From Cinnamomum chago (Eukaryota > Streptophyta > Magnoliopsida > Laurales > Lauraceae): a stretch of DNA of 64,000 nucleotides. The notes below the pieces were generated by a model. The model ran no database searches. It was given only the letters and a program-made list of their open reading frames with translations, and was not told the DNA's origin. Both the position numbers and the translations under genes were made by a program. The DNA lies in NCBI GenBank assembly GCA_038049695.1, contig CP142459.1, positions 67,386,001 through 67,450,000 of the forward strand. The letters are read 5' to 3'. Of the stretch, positions 15,301 to 23,904 are shown in pieces (the first letter of the stretch is position 1; every line of letters begins with the position of its first letter).

Positions 15301-18300
15301 AAATTTGTGTACTTTCAGATCAAATTAATTTTCTTCAGCTGAGATTTTAAAAAAAAAATACCTCCACTACTATGAGCAGCAGCAAGAAGGGAATTGATCT
15401 CTGCAAGAGACTAGCAGCACAATAACCCCAGCGTCAGCATATTGAAGATAAAAAAAAATGCAAACCTAACAAAAATAAGCTCTAAACTAGCCAGCTAACA
15501 CAAGAAAACAAATAAGCAACCTCACGAAGAGCACTTTTGCGATCTTCAATTGGAAATATGTCAACCAAATTATATGATGTCTCGCACAATGATTGAACAA
15601 AGTCCAGTGAAACATGATATGTCCCTTTGCGAATCTGATAAGTGATATTATTAGGCAATGGAGGCTTTGAGTTTGATTTCTCATTTCGCTGCTTTGGTGA
15701 TCCGGGATGCTTCTGCCACATAGATCCATTAGCTATAAACAAAAAATATATATTTACATAATACAAACTACAAGTTGGTAACTGGTAGAAACATCTACAA
15801 CAATTATTCTCAATCAGCACAGCTATGAGGAAGCCCCCACGTACAGATAAGGATCTAAATAAAGTATAGTATGTTGCTAAAATAATATGACTAAATAATT
15901 GATACTTGAGAATACAGGTAGCACTTTTTAAATCAGGTAGTGTGTTCGTGACACAGAAACGGCTCATCCCCTTATCCTTTAATAGAAGTCTCCTTTTTTA
16001 TCGGTTAATAAAAGCCACTGTTGCACGCACAAAATGAATAGTAAAGAGGATTAGAGGTTGCATTTTCCTAATATGGTTGTATCGTTCTTGTCACTGTGAT
16101 TCGGACGGCATACGGGAATAGTTCATTCATTTGCCATTTTTTTGTCTTCAATATAAGCTTATGTTGCTTATCAACAAAAAGAAAAGGAGAGAAAAAAAAA
16201 ATCGCCCACAGGTGGACAAGTTCTGATAATCATTTCCAAGATTATTCCATGCATGAAAAAAATTAAATTAATCACAATTAGATTAGGGAAAAGCATGATC
16301 CGCGATTCATTTTAAAAGCGGGAGCAAAGCAAGAGCCAAATGCTTTGGGGGTGAGGTTTGCCTCTTTCTGGTTTAATGATTAGTTGGGGGTGGGTTCTTC
16401 GGCTCTTCCCTATTTGTTTATAGTGGTTTTCAATAAAAATTAGTTGGTTGAAGACTGTTAGCATGTGGGGGAAAGGGTCTGTCCTGGGTAGTGTCTCTTA
16501 GGAGAGTTTTGTGTCAGTATGAAGATGTGTCAAGTATTGAGTCCCTGTTGCTTTTACTTTCCAACAATTTTATCTGCAGGGAAGAAAAGGATAGCCACAT
16601 ATGGAAGCTTTAGAATAAAATGATCAGAACCTTTAGAGGGTCCCCATCTTCCGTCAACGTTATTAGCTCAATAGCGATCCTACAGTTGGCTAAGTGGCTC
16701 TCGACTAAGGAGCTTTCAGATGTAAAGCTTGAAGACATTATTAGAGATTGAGTTGCTTGCTCGTATGATATGTGGTCTTCCCAAGGAGAAGAAGAGATTA
16801 ATTGGTCCCCTCGAGCGTGGTTCCCTGAAGTTCAATGTAGATGGGGCAGTGAAAGGCAAGCTGGGTCCAACAGGTATAGGAGGTGTTCTTCGTAATTATA
16901 AATGGAAAATTTGTTCATGTTCTCTCAGAATGCCAGGGTTAATTAGCACAATAAACGAATTGAACGAGAAAAAATCACCATGAATGAGAAGAACAAAGGT
17001 CTTTGATGAGCCCCATGTGAGACCCACATGAATGAGAAGAATAAAGCTCCTTTTTTTCAATGATGAGAAGAATAAAGGTCTTTGATGAACCCCATGTGAG
17101 ACCCACATGAATGAAAAGAATAAAGGTCTTTGATGAGCCCCATGTGAGAAAAAATCACCATGTAGAACCTGTACCGGCACTTTCTGCCAAGAGGGGATGT
17201 GAGCAGAGGCGGATGGAGTGTAGAACCACTGGGGGCCTGGGCCCCAGTGGATTTCTAAGTTTCAATTCTAATTTTGGTGGGGCCCATTAATTTTTTCCAT
17301 AAGGCCCCCAGTGAATTTTGGGAAAAAAAAAATTATGTATACTAAGTTAGGCCCAAATCAATTAGGCCCCCAGTGACATTGAACCAGGCCCCCCAATGAA
17401 AACTCGTAGAGAACAATTGTGATAAATAAATATGTCTTGTTTTATTGCTTGAAATTATTATATTATATTTGTTCCATATAAAAGGTTTGGGGTAAATCTG
17501 CACACTATTTGTCCTTGCTAGGCATGATTTGCAATGCAGTGGAAATCTACAAACTATCTGTCTTTGAATGCACCTTTCTGTGTATTAGTTACTGATAGTG
17601 TATGTAAAAGGTCCACTATTTTTTTTGTGTATTGTTTTTTCTCAAGCATGAAGAAAAAAAGAAGAAAAAATCATATGCAATCATATAAATAACCCAAAAA
17701 AAAATTCCGGGGGCAACCCCCTACTACTTAATCGTGCCCCCAGTGATTTTGAATCCTGGATCCACCACTGGATGTGAGTCATTTTCACACCTGTGGAGGT
17801 GTGAAAATGATGGTCTGTAAATGGCCTCATTTAGGCACCAGATGCATAAATCTACGCAAACAAATGTGTGTGTAATGAGAACGCATGTGAATCATTTACA
17901 TATGTTAATGTGCACAGAGAAACAAACTCTAGGGTTATTCAAATCAGGAGGAAGAATTGAAAAAAAAAATACACTTATTCAAAATTTCAGTTGACCTTAG
18001 AATTTCATAAACAAGTAGAGCTTCGCAGATAATCTCGATGGTAACTTCTAGAGTGAGAACAAACTGACTAGCTTAAATCTTCAATCAGAACTAAGACATA
18101 CAAAACTAATTAAAATCCAGTCTTCTGGTTGATAAGAAGTGGTCTATTTGATCTCACAGGTTCCTAACACACATACCAATTCCATAAAATGTTCCTATGT
18201 TAGGAATGATTACATGATTACCAATAGCAACTGTGAGAAACATGTTAAATGAACATTAAAATAATCACTGCCAGACCTACGTACACAGTCTAGCCACTGA

Positions 18301-21300
18301 AGTTACCCCAATAAAGCAGCTAAAATATAATAAAAGAAGTAACAATATATTCTTGTATCTAAAGACGTGACCAAATTCTTATGAGTTGATAGAAGAGCCA
18401 GGTCAAAGCTTTAGATGACTACTTTCCCTAGAGAAACTTTGGATGATTTTCAGAACCATAATTCTCAGTAGTATATCAGAAACTATGCTAGAGCAAGATA
18501 AGCAACAAGGCAGCAGAAACTTTGGATGATTTTCAGAACCATAATTCTCATAAGTATATCAATTACTCTTCGAGTAGGATGTCGTGAGTTACGAAGCTTG
18601 GGAGGACGTAAAGCAATTATTGAAGGTGATTCTTTTTCAGCTGTTCAGTGGGGTTCCGGGAAGATTTCTCATCCTTGGAGATTGGCGGATTGGGTGGAGG
18701 AGATTCAAGATATTTCCAGACAGTTAGAGACTACTTTTCGTCATGTTCTAAGAGAAGCAAATATAGAGGCCGATGTCCTTAGAGAAGGAGGGAGTTTTTC
18801 AATCTTCTATTATTTTTTATGTTTAATCTGTTTGTATATTAGTAGGTATTGCATTTTTGTTTGTTTCTTTCGTGTTTGTAAGCTGGTTTTGGCTTTGTTT
18901 TTTGTTTCTCTTTTTTGTAGTAATAAAATTTACCATTATCAAAAAAAAAAAAATCTCGGAAGTATATCAGAAAATATGCTAGAGCAAGATAAGCAACAAG
19001 GCAGCAGGAATCTCTGAGTAGAGAGAACATAGCAGCTATGAAGAAGCATCCTACGGGTTTTTCTTAAGAAGTGACCGTGAATGAATTGATATGATAGAAC
19101 AGCCAAGTAAAAGCTTGAGATGAATATTAATCTTTAAAGAAACTTTAGATCATTTTTAAAACCCAGATTCTTAAAATGTATCTGAAAAGATATTAGAGAA
19201 AGCTAAGCACCGAGGAAGAAAACTTGGACAGCAGGTACTCTTCTTTAGTAGAGAAAACAGAGCAGCTTTGAAGCAGCATCCTTTCATATGAGAGATTGCA
19301 GTGTAGAATAAATGTAACCATGTAAAAAATATTATTTCATGACATTGTTGTGTTACCTGAACCTAACAGAAAAGAGTGTATAATAAAAGAACTCTGTGTA
19401 GAAAATAATTTATATACTGACCTCTTTGTGTTTCTTTAAACCAAACAGATCCGAGTCTTCCACTGACCGATCACGGTCTCTAAACATCCTCCGGAAGAAA
19501 TTCTCAGTCCCTGGACTACTTTCAAGTGAGCTGCCACCATTACTAATCTCATTTGCAGCCATAATTTTCACATCTTCAGGATGAACCCGAAACAACCTTC
19601 GGAATGACAGAAAGTCTGAGGGCTCTTCTTCTTCACAATTCCGGCTCCCCTTCTCACATTTGGCCTTCTCACTCCCATCTTTCTGCTCCTCATGTTTCTC
19701 CTTAAAAAGTCTACGGAAGAATCCATCCTTCTCATCAACTTCCCCTGTTTTCTCATCATCATCAGTCTTTGCATTCCCATCTTTCTTCTCCTCAAGTTTC
19801 TCCTTGAACAGCCTATGAAAGAAGCCTTCCTTCTCATCATCCTCCCCCAGTTTTTCCTCATTCCCATCTTTCTTCTCGCCGTGTTTCTCCTTAAAAATCC
19901 TACGGAAGAATCCTTCCTTCTCATCATCCTCTCTCACTTTCTCCTCATCCTCAGCCTTCTCCTTCCCATCTTTCTTTTCCTCATGTTTGTCTTTAAAAAA
20001 CCTATGGAAGAATCTGTCCTTGTCTTCCTCTTCACCCAATTTCTCCTCATTCCCAGTCTTCACACTTGGCCCTTTCTTCTCCTCATGTTTGTCCTTAAAC
20101 AGCCTATGGAAGAAGCTTTCCTTATCATCATCACCATCTCCCAATTGCTCCTCCTCCTCCACCTTCTCATTAATATCTTTCTTCTCCTCAAGTTTCTCCT
20201 TAAATATCCTTCGAAAGAACCCGTCCTTGGAATCATCCTCCCCTGATTTCAATCCACCCATCTTATCTTCTGAATCACTCCTGCTATCACGGAACAAGCG
20301 CTTAAAGAACCCGTCCGAATTGGGCGAGAAATCACCCTCAACATCCTTACTCTCTCTTTGCAGTCTTCGGAAGAACCCCTCCTTGTCTGCCTCCTCATCA
20401 TCCTTACTATCCCTGAGCAGCCTCCGGAAAAAACCCTCCTTGTCAGACTCCTCATAATCCTTACTAAGTAACCTACGAAAGAACCCTTCTTTATCCGTCT
20501 CCTCGTCGTCTCTGCTCTCTCTGAGCAGTCTCCTAAAGAACCCATCTTTGTCTGGCTCCTCGTCATCCTTCTCCACAGACTTCCTGAAGAAGAGCGCGTC
20601 TCGGACTTTCACCCCCGGTATGAGCTTCCTGAACAGCTTGTTCTCATCGGACGCAACCTTACCACTACTGTTATGCCCTTCCTGCAACAAATCACTACCA
20701 GATGAAGGTGGTGTGAAGGAAAACGACCTTTGAGCTGGCACCGGAGACGGCGAAGGCGACGAGGCCAGCGACAGTAACCGATGCTTCGACGAGAGTATCC
20801 GATCGATCACCGGCCGGTTCCTGGGACTGCCCGCGGGCGGGACAATGAGAGGCGGCCACTCCCCCATCAGTGTGGCGGCGATCTGGCACTTCTCCTGAAT
20901 TCTGCTAATGTCCTCATTGCCAGCCTCATCCTCGGAGTCCTCGAGCTCCGCCATGAGGAACCAATGGACCTTGAGCGAGATCTGGAGCGATTTTGTGCAA
21001 ATGTCGACGACGAACTTGTCGAGCGAAGGGCTGGGCTTGTGGAGGAGCATGTAGCAGATCTGGAAGAGGTAGCTCTCGATGCCAGAGAGCGGGAGGGTGT
21101 ACATGCGGTTGCAGAGGTAGTCGCGGACGCCGGGGTGGTCATGCTTGTAGAGATAGCTCACAGCAATCCACTCGCAGAAGAAGGCAGAGTCGAAGAATCT
21201 GATCAGCCACCCGTTCTCTCCAACGCCGCCGCCGTCTCCGGCCTTGGGAATCGTCGGTCGGGTGATCTCGCGAGGCGAATCGTAGTTATCGCTGAAGCGA

Positions 21301-21326
21301 TTCAATCCGAGGAGGAGCCGCACCAT
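356..21326 (-). CDS. PI4KB1: Phosphatidylinositol 4-kinase beta (PI4K beta), exons 1-7, 3' part outside window
   Basis: Seen: seven exons on the minus strand, 21326-19422, 15712-15521, 15410-15362, 9497-9365, 9220-8815, 645-565 and 478-356. All have GT-AG borders and joined phases giving 963 uninterrupted codons. Residues about 25-170 are the lipid kinase unique domain (WLIRFFDSAFFCEWIAVSYL). Residues about 240-600 form a very acidic/basic region with 13 copies of a GFFRRLF(K/R)-type motif, the plant PPC repeats. Exons 2-7 match the linker (NLVDIFPIEDRK, GGIPLAN, PPPWAYPL, AAAAKGEAPPGLPLKGAG, PGWDLRS) leading into the kinase domain. The ATP-binding and catalytic loops lie left of base 1. Known for the family: makes PI4P at Golgi/TGN membranes and binds RabA4-type GTPases through the N-terminus. 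The start at 21326 is chosen by homology; an in-frame ATG at 21608 lies upstream of a TATA box. Intron 5 is about 8.2 kb and intron 3 about 5.9 kb, both filled with transposons. Beta1 versus beta2 paralogue is not resolved. Confidence 0.93.
672..737. repeat. Two-copy 33-bp tandem repeat at the end of PI4K beta intron 5
   Basis: The unit starting CTATAAGGGTTCTG occurs at 672 and again at 705, almost identical. It sits just 27 bases upstream (in gene orientation) of the exon 6 acceptor at 645/646, so it could contain or duplicate a branch-point region. No longer array is seen. Confidence 0.8.
1188..1328. mobile_element. Short hAT-type MITE, copy 1
   Basis: A 141-bp element with terminal inverted repeats beginning CTATGATGC and ending GCATCATAG. 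Flanking 8-mers CACAGAAG and CACATAAG match at 7 of 8 positions, fitting an 8-bp hAT target duplication. The interior shares GGATAC/GTATC-rich sequence with the copy at 32451-32592. It lies in intron 5 of PI4K beta. Confidence 0.8.
1876..2666. mobile_element. Probable TIR element with CAAAATCG..ATCGTATC ends
   Basis: The left end (GTTTCCAAAATCCCGATTCG) is similar to the reverse complement of the right end (TTTTCAAAATCGTAATCG) over about 30 bases. The interior is AT-rich and noncoding. I could not find a convincing target duplication, so the boundaries are approximate and the superfamily is unknown. Confidence 0.45.
4219..7114 (+). mobile_element. Solo LTR, about 2.9 kb
   Basis: Begins TGTAATAACC and ends GGGGTGTTACA (TG...CA with short inverted ends) and is flanked by a perfect 5-bp duplication ATAAT at 4214-4218 and 7115-7119. 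No gag, protease or polymerase frame and no second LTR is seen inside. A solo LTR produced by unequal recombination is therefore the simplest reading. Large LTRs of this sort with these ends occur in Tekay/Del-type Ty3 elements; that assignment is inference. Removing it restores continuity of the surrounding older element. Confidence 0.72.
5017..5303. repeat. Tandem duplication inside the solo LTR, period about 178 bp
   Basis: GTGGCCCACC at 5023 and 5201, and CCCAGGGATCTGATAGCA followed by a GGGCGACCCTAGTG stretch in both copies, define one full and one partial copy at a spacing of about 178 bases. Internal LTR duplications like this are common and have no obvious coding role. Confidence 0.75.
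9992..10267 (-). mobile_element. Possible short solo LTR or TRIM-like fragment
   Basis: A 276-bp GC-richer block in intron 3 of PI4K beta. On the minus strand it starts TGTCATGCC and ends GGTCATTACA (TG...CA), and it contains the stretch TTAGTCCCACATTGG seen in many plant repeat families. No matching flanking 5-mers are visible (CGTGA versus CTTAA), so the call rests on the ends and the composition alone. Confidence 0.4.
10762..11104. mobile_element. Degraded hAT-like element with GTAGCGG subterminal repeats, short copy
   Basis: The right end GCTATTCTGATCCTTG is the reverse complement of a CAAGGAT...ATAGC end shared with the larger element at 11511-12891; the left end CATGGCTACTTAGCGGC is a diverged version. 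Flanking 8-mers GCCCAGAC and ACCTAAAC differ only by transitions. Several CGCTACG/GTAGCGG motifs lie near both ends. The boundaries are less certain than in the larger copy. Confidence 0.55.
11511..12891. mobile_element. Non-autonomous hAT-like element with CAAGGATG ends
   Basis: Inverted ends CAAGGATGAAAATAGCA (left) and TGCTATTTACATCCTTG (right). Flanking 8-mers ATGCTAAA and ATGCTGAT match at 6 of 8 positions. Subterminal regions carry repeated GTAGCGG/CCGCTAC motifs at both ends (11550-11570, about 11677, 12766-12800), as expected of hAT transposase-binding clusters. The interior has no transposase; it holds a 33-34-bp minisatellite (11957-12276) and a GCTGCT-rich stretch near 12530-12640. 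Located in intron 3 of PI4K beta. Confidence 0.65.
11957..12276. repeat. Diverged minisatellite, 33-34-bp unit, about 9.5 copies
   Basis: Successive units begin GTGAAATTTG or a variant and contain GGGCCTATTTC or a variant; I can parse nine full units and one partial one. Units differ from one another by many substitutions, so the array is old. It lies inside the hAT-like element 11511-12891. An adjacent TA and GAGA microsatellite covers about 11886-11942. Confidence 0.85.
14159..15107. mobile_element. Non-autonomous hAT element with TAGAGATGTCAAA ends and GC-rich flanks
   Basis: Inverted ends TAGAGATGTCAAATGGG (left) and CCCCGTTTGACATCTCTA (right) with a perfect 8-bp duplication GCCACTAT at 14151-14158 and 15108-15115. 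The outer 150 and 100 bases are strongly GC-rich, packed with GGCCCGCC-type motifs, while the middle is AT-rich. A second, inner inverted pair, TTTTACTCCTGGCGC near 14419 and GCGCCAGGAGTAAAA near 14998, lies inside. No transposase frame is present. Located in intron 3 of PI4K beta. Confidence 0.88.
16330..16950 (+). pseudogene. L1-type LINE fragment with the start of its RNase H domain
   Basis: A frame around 16801-16920 reads GSLKFNVDGAVKGKLGPTGI then GGVLRN, the first strand and turn of the RNase H domain found at the C-terminus of plant L1 LINEs. Upstream sequence looks like a decayed pre-RNase H linker. The match stops near 16945, before the remaining catalytic residues. Dead fragment in intron 1 of PI4K beta, antisense to the gene. 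Confidence 0.7.
16983..17148. repeat. Tandem repeat, about 48-bp unit, three or more imperfect copies
   Basis: Units contain GAGAAGAATAAAGGTCTTTG followed by ATGAGCCCCATGTGAGACC. The block is bracketed on both sides by the same GAGAAAAAATCACCATG string (16966-16982 and 17145-17161), suggesting local replication-slippage duplication. The periodicity and close packing rule out a CRISPR-type array. Confidence 0.8.
17204..17770. mobile_element. Non-autonomous hAT element with CAGNGGCGGATCCAG-like ends
   Basis: Inverted ends CAGAGGCGGATGGAG (left) and CTGGATCCACCACTG (right), with a perfect 8-bp target duplication GATGTGAG at 17196-17203 and 17771-17778. The interior is noncoding and contains inverted CCCCCAGTG motifs near both ends. 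Inserted in intron 1 of PI4K beta. Confidence 0.9.
18361..19230. repeat. Tandem duplicated intronic segment interrupted by a LINE
   Basis: An approximately 80-bp segment starting GAAACTTTGGATGATTTTCA occurs at about 18434-18513 and again from 18516. The second copy is cut by the LINE at 18560 and resumes at about 18959 (AAGTATATCAGAAAATATGC...). A third, more diverged copy with additional upstream similarity runs about 19050-19230. The region belongs to intron 1 of PI4K beta. Confidence 0.75.
18560..18953 (+). mobile_element. 5'-truncated L1-type LINE with poly(A) tail
   Basis: The frame at 18560-18790 reads as the C-terminal half of a LINE RNase H domain (AIIEGDSFSAVQWGSGK ... FRHVLREANIEADVL, including the H-x-x-R-E-x-N-x-x-A-D pattern). 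A T-rich 3' UTR follows and then an A tract at about 18940-18952. Flanking copies of AAGTATATCA (18550-18559 and just after TCTCGG downstream) are the target duplication. It is a separate copy from the fragment at 16330-16950. Confidence 0.82.
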
Positions 21327-21517
21327 CGTCAATCGACCATCCTCGGTGCAGAAACCCCCCAAATTCGATGCGGAAACCCTAGAATTCTTTTGGGTTGGGG
21401 GGAGAAACCCTAGTTGTAGGAGAGAGAGAGAGAAAGAAAGAGAATGTGGGAATTGGAAGGGAGTTCGAATGGATTGGAGGGGATGAGAGAAAGGGAGATT
21501 TGGAGGGGTTTGGGGGA

Positions 21518-21524
21518 TTTTATA
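21518..21524 (-). promoter_or_regulatory. TATA box of PI4K beta
   Basis: The minus strand reads CCTATAAAATCCC. Transcription would be expected roughly 30 bases downstream (about 21490), giving a 5' leader of about 165 bases that includes a CT-rich tract (21420-21445) typical of plant leaders. This placement makes the in-frame ATG at 21608 untranscribed and supports 21326 as the start codon. Confidence 0.55.
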
Positions 21525-21609
21525 GGTTTCGTCTGCAGCTTTTGGTTCTCCGTCGGCGTCGTCGTGGGTGGGGAAGAAGAGGGCTTGGCCAGCATCAGCA
21601 GCACGCATT

Positions 21610-22884
21610 AAATTAATTAAAAAGATTAGTAATAGTAAATGTAAAGTAAATGAAAGGGGTACGTATTAGTTTATAAGGGGTGAAATGAAATAAAATTAAT
21701 GATTAAATTAAAATAAACATAAATAAGAGGGATTTGAGAGTAAAATACTATGGCACTTTTGTGTACGTACTCTTTTCACAGAAAGTGGAAACTGTCGTAG
21801 CAATAAATTTCATAGAAATGGAAATCTAAGAAAATGATTTCAGCAGAATTTAAAAGTTTAAGTTTGGTGCGAAAAAAATTTCTCGTTGAATTTGTGCTAA
21901 TGTTGTTTTTTGTGCAACTATAGATTCCTTATAAAAAAAATCAAAATTTTTTGTTTGGTGAAACAATTTTTTGAAAAAATAATAACATAACATGTATATT
22001 ATTTATTCAATAGCAAATAATAATTTACTTAAATAAATAAAAATTGAAAGCGTGGTAAGGTTTTGGGTTGAAATGGAAAAGAGGGAGAAGTTTTCCAAAG
22101 AAATCCATTTCTCATACCCCCATAGGAAATTCATTTACAGCATTAGTAAAGAAAATGCTGACGATGTAGGAAGGCGTTTTCAATAGAATTATTCCGCACC
22201 AAATGCCTAAAAAATGAGCTTTTCGCTGAAAACTATCAACTTTTATACGGAAAAGTGTTACACAAATATGCCCTAAAAGATAAAAGTTCTCTCGTCTCTT
22301 TATTTCACTTATTTTCAAAGTTGGAAAACTTGTGACTCGTACTCGATTCATCCAATGCAAAAAAATTGGCTCAGGTGGAGTTAATGCAGAGATCGAAGAG
22401 AATCATAAATTTTTAAAATTAATCTAAAAGGTATTTAAAAAATAAATTCATTACTTATGAAATATTAAAAATACATTTATTTATGTGTTTTCATGATAAT
22501 CAATTCAAGTTAATAAATCTGTGTACGTAAGAAAAGTATTGCAATAAGAAAAACAAAAGAAAAAATATTATATATTACATAATTCGTTAGTCCAAATATT
22601 GAATGTACAAGATCAAATATAAGTTTCAGACTACATTATAGTCATCATTTTTTAATTATTGACTCCAAACCCCACGTATGATTACTTATAAATAAATTTT
22701 GATTATTTAAAATTAAAAATACCTATTAAATGGTTAGGAATGCAAAAAGGTTATTAAAATAAGATGACTCGGCTAAGCCTTCCCTATTTTTTATTTGGTC
22801 CTTCGTCAAAACAAGATTACTCGAGAGAGCTGAGTGCTAACTCGAAGAATTTTCCAACCATACTTATTAGGGCCTCTAAATTGT
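21610..22884. other. AT-rich intergenic DNA upstream of PI4K beta
   Basis: No coding sequence recognised. Two oppositely oriented TTTGGTGCG stretches (near 21863 and 22191-22200) could be the ends of a decayed MITE of about 350 bp, but I see no target duplication. The rest is AT-rich sequence without clear structure. Confidence 0.5.
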
Positions 22885-23495
22885 AGAGAAAGAAAACGTT
22901 AGGTACATTGGATCTATGGTGCAACAAGATGGAAAGATTGATACTGATGTAAGTCACAGGATTCAGGCTGCGTGGACCAAATGGATGAGTGTTTCGGGGG
23001 TCTTGTGTGATCGGAAAGTCCCCCTCAAGGTTAAAGGAAAGTATTATAAGGTGGCGGTACGTCCAGTGTTGTTATATGGATCAAAGTGTTGGGCAGTAAA
23101 GCATAATCATGTTAAGAAGATGGAAGTTGCGGAGATGAGAATGCTAAGATGGATGTGCGGTATCACAAGGAGAGATATGATTAGGAATGATGAGATTAGG
23201 GGCAAAGTAGGAATAGCACAAATTAAAGATAAAATGAGAGAAAATCGACTAAGATGGTTCGGTCATGTTAGAAAGCGCCCAACGGAGGCACCCATTAAAA
23301 GGTGTGAAAGCATGGAGCTTGCCAAGAGTACGAGAGAGAGATGGAGACCCAAGAGAAGTTGGAAATAAACTGTTAAACATGACATTGCCTATATAAATCT
23401 ATCGGAGGACATGATCTTAAACAGATTTGATTGGCGTCATCAAATCCATATAGCCGACCCCACTCAGTGGGAAAAAAATTGGTTTGGTTTCGTTA
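22885..23495 (+). pseudogene. RTE-type LINE, C-terminal coding remnant and 3' end
   Basis: The frame 22916-23365 encodes the region after the reverse-transcriptase core of RTE-clade plant LINEs: YKVAVRPVLLYGSKCWAVK, KMEVAEMRMLRWMCGITRRD and NRLRWFGHVRKRP. It is followed by a frame-shifted tail and the typical 3' end ATCCATATAGCCGACCCC. The polymerase and endonuclease portions are absent, so this is a 5'-truncated dead copy. The same 3' end recurs at 58711-58853. Confidence 0.85.
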
Positions 23496-23863
23496 CTTAT
23501 TAGGACTCTCTTTTTTTTCCCTTCAAAAGACAGGGTGGAATTCACTTGTACTTGGACATCGATGGATTCCTCCAAAAAGACAAACGATGGTAGAATGAAT
23601 CACATGTGTAAGAATTAATATTTATATATATATATATGTAGCATTTACATATGAAAATGACATTTTCCTATCCCATGTGTCAAAAAGACAAATGACCCTA
23701 AGGGATGGAATTTCAAAGGCCGTTCAAAAACATGTTAGGTAGTTGAAGTTTTAAAATGAATGTGAAAAAATACATTTGCAAATGCCAAAGAGGACAAAAT
23801 GTCAAATGATGTAAAAAAAAAAAAAAACATAGCAAATTTTTTATAGAAACTTTGAAATGCCTG

Positions 23864-23864
<1 letters not shown>

Positions 23865-23901
<37 letters not shown>
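23865..23901. repeat. (TA)n microsatellite
   Basis: About 18 uninterrupted TA units, directly visible. Confidence 0.95.

Positions 23902-23904
<3 letters not shown>

Noticed and set aside
16983..17148. Regular repeats that might suggest a CRISPR-like array
   Set aside because: Eukaryotic window, no unique spacers between units, units diverged and directly adjacent: simple tandem duplication.
19568..20889. Several long open frames on both strands overlapping PI4K beta exon 1
   Set aside because: They arise from the repetitive, codon-biased PPC repeat coding sequence; the low-complexity Leu/Phe/Ser translations match no family.
21327..21608. 94-codon in-frame N-terminal extension of PI4K beta starting at 21608
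   Set aside because: The first part lies upstream of a TATA box (21518-21524) and the family aligns from the Met at 21326; the extension is Pro/Ser-rich leader sequence.
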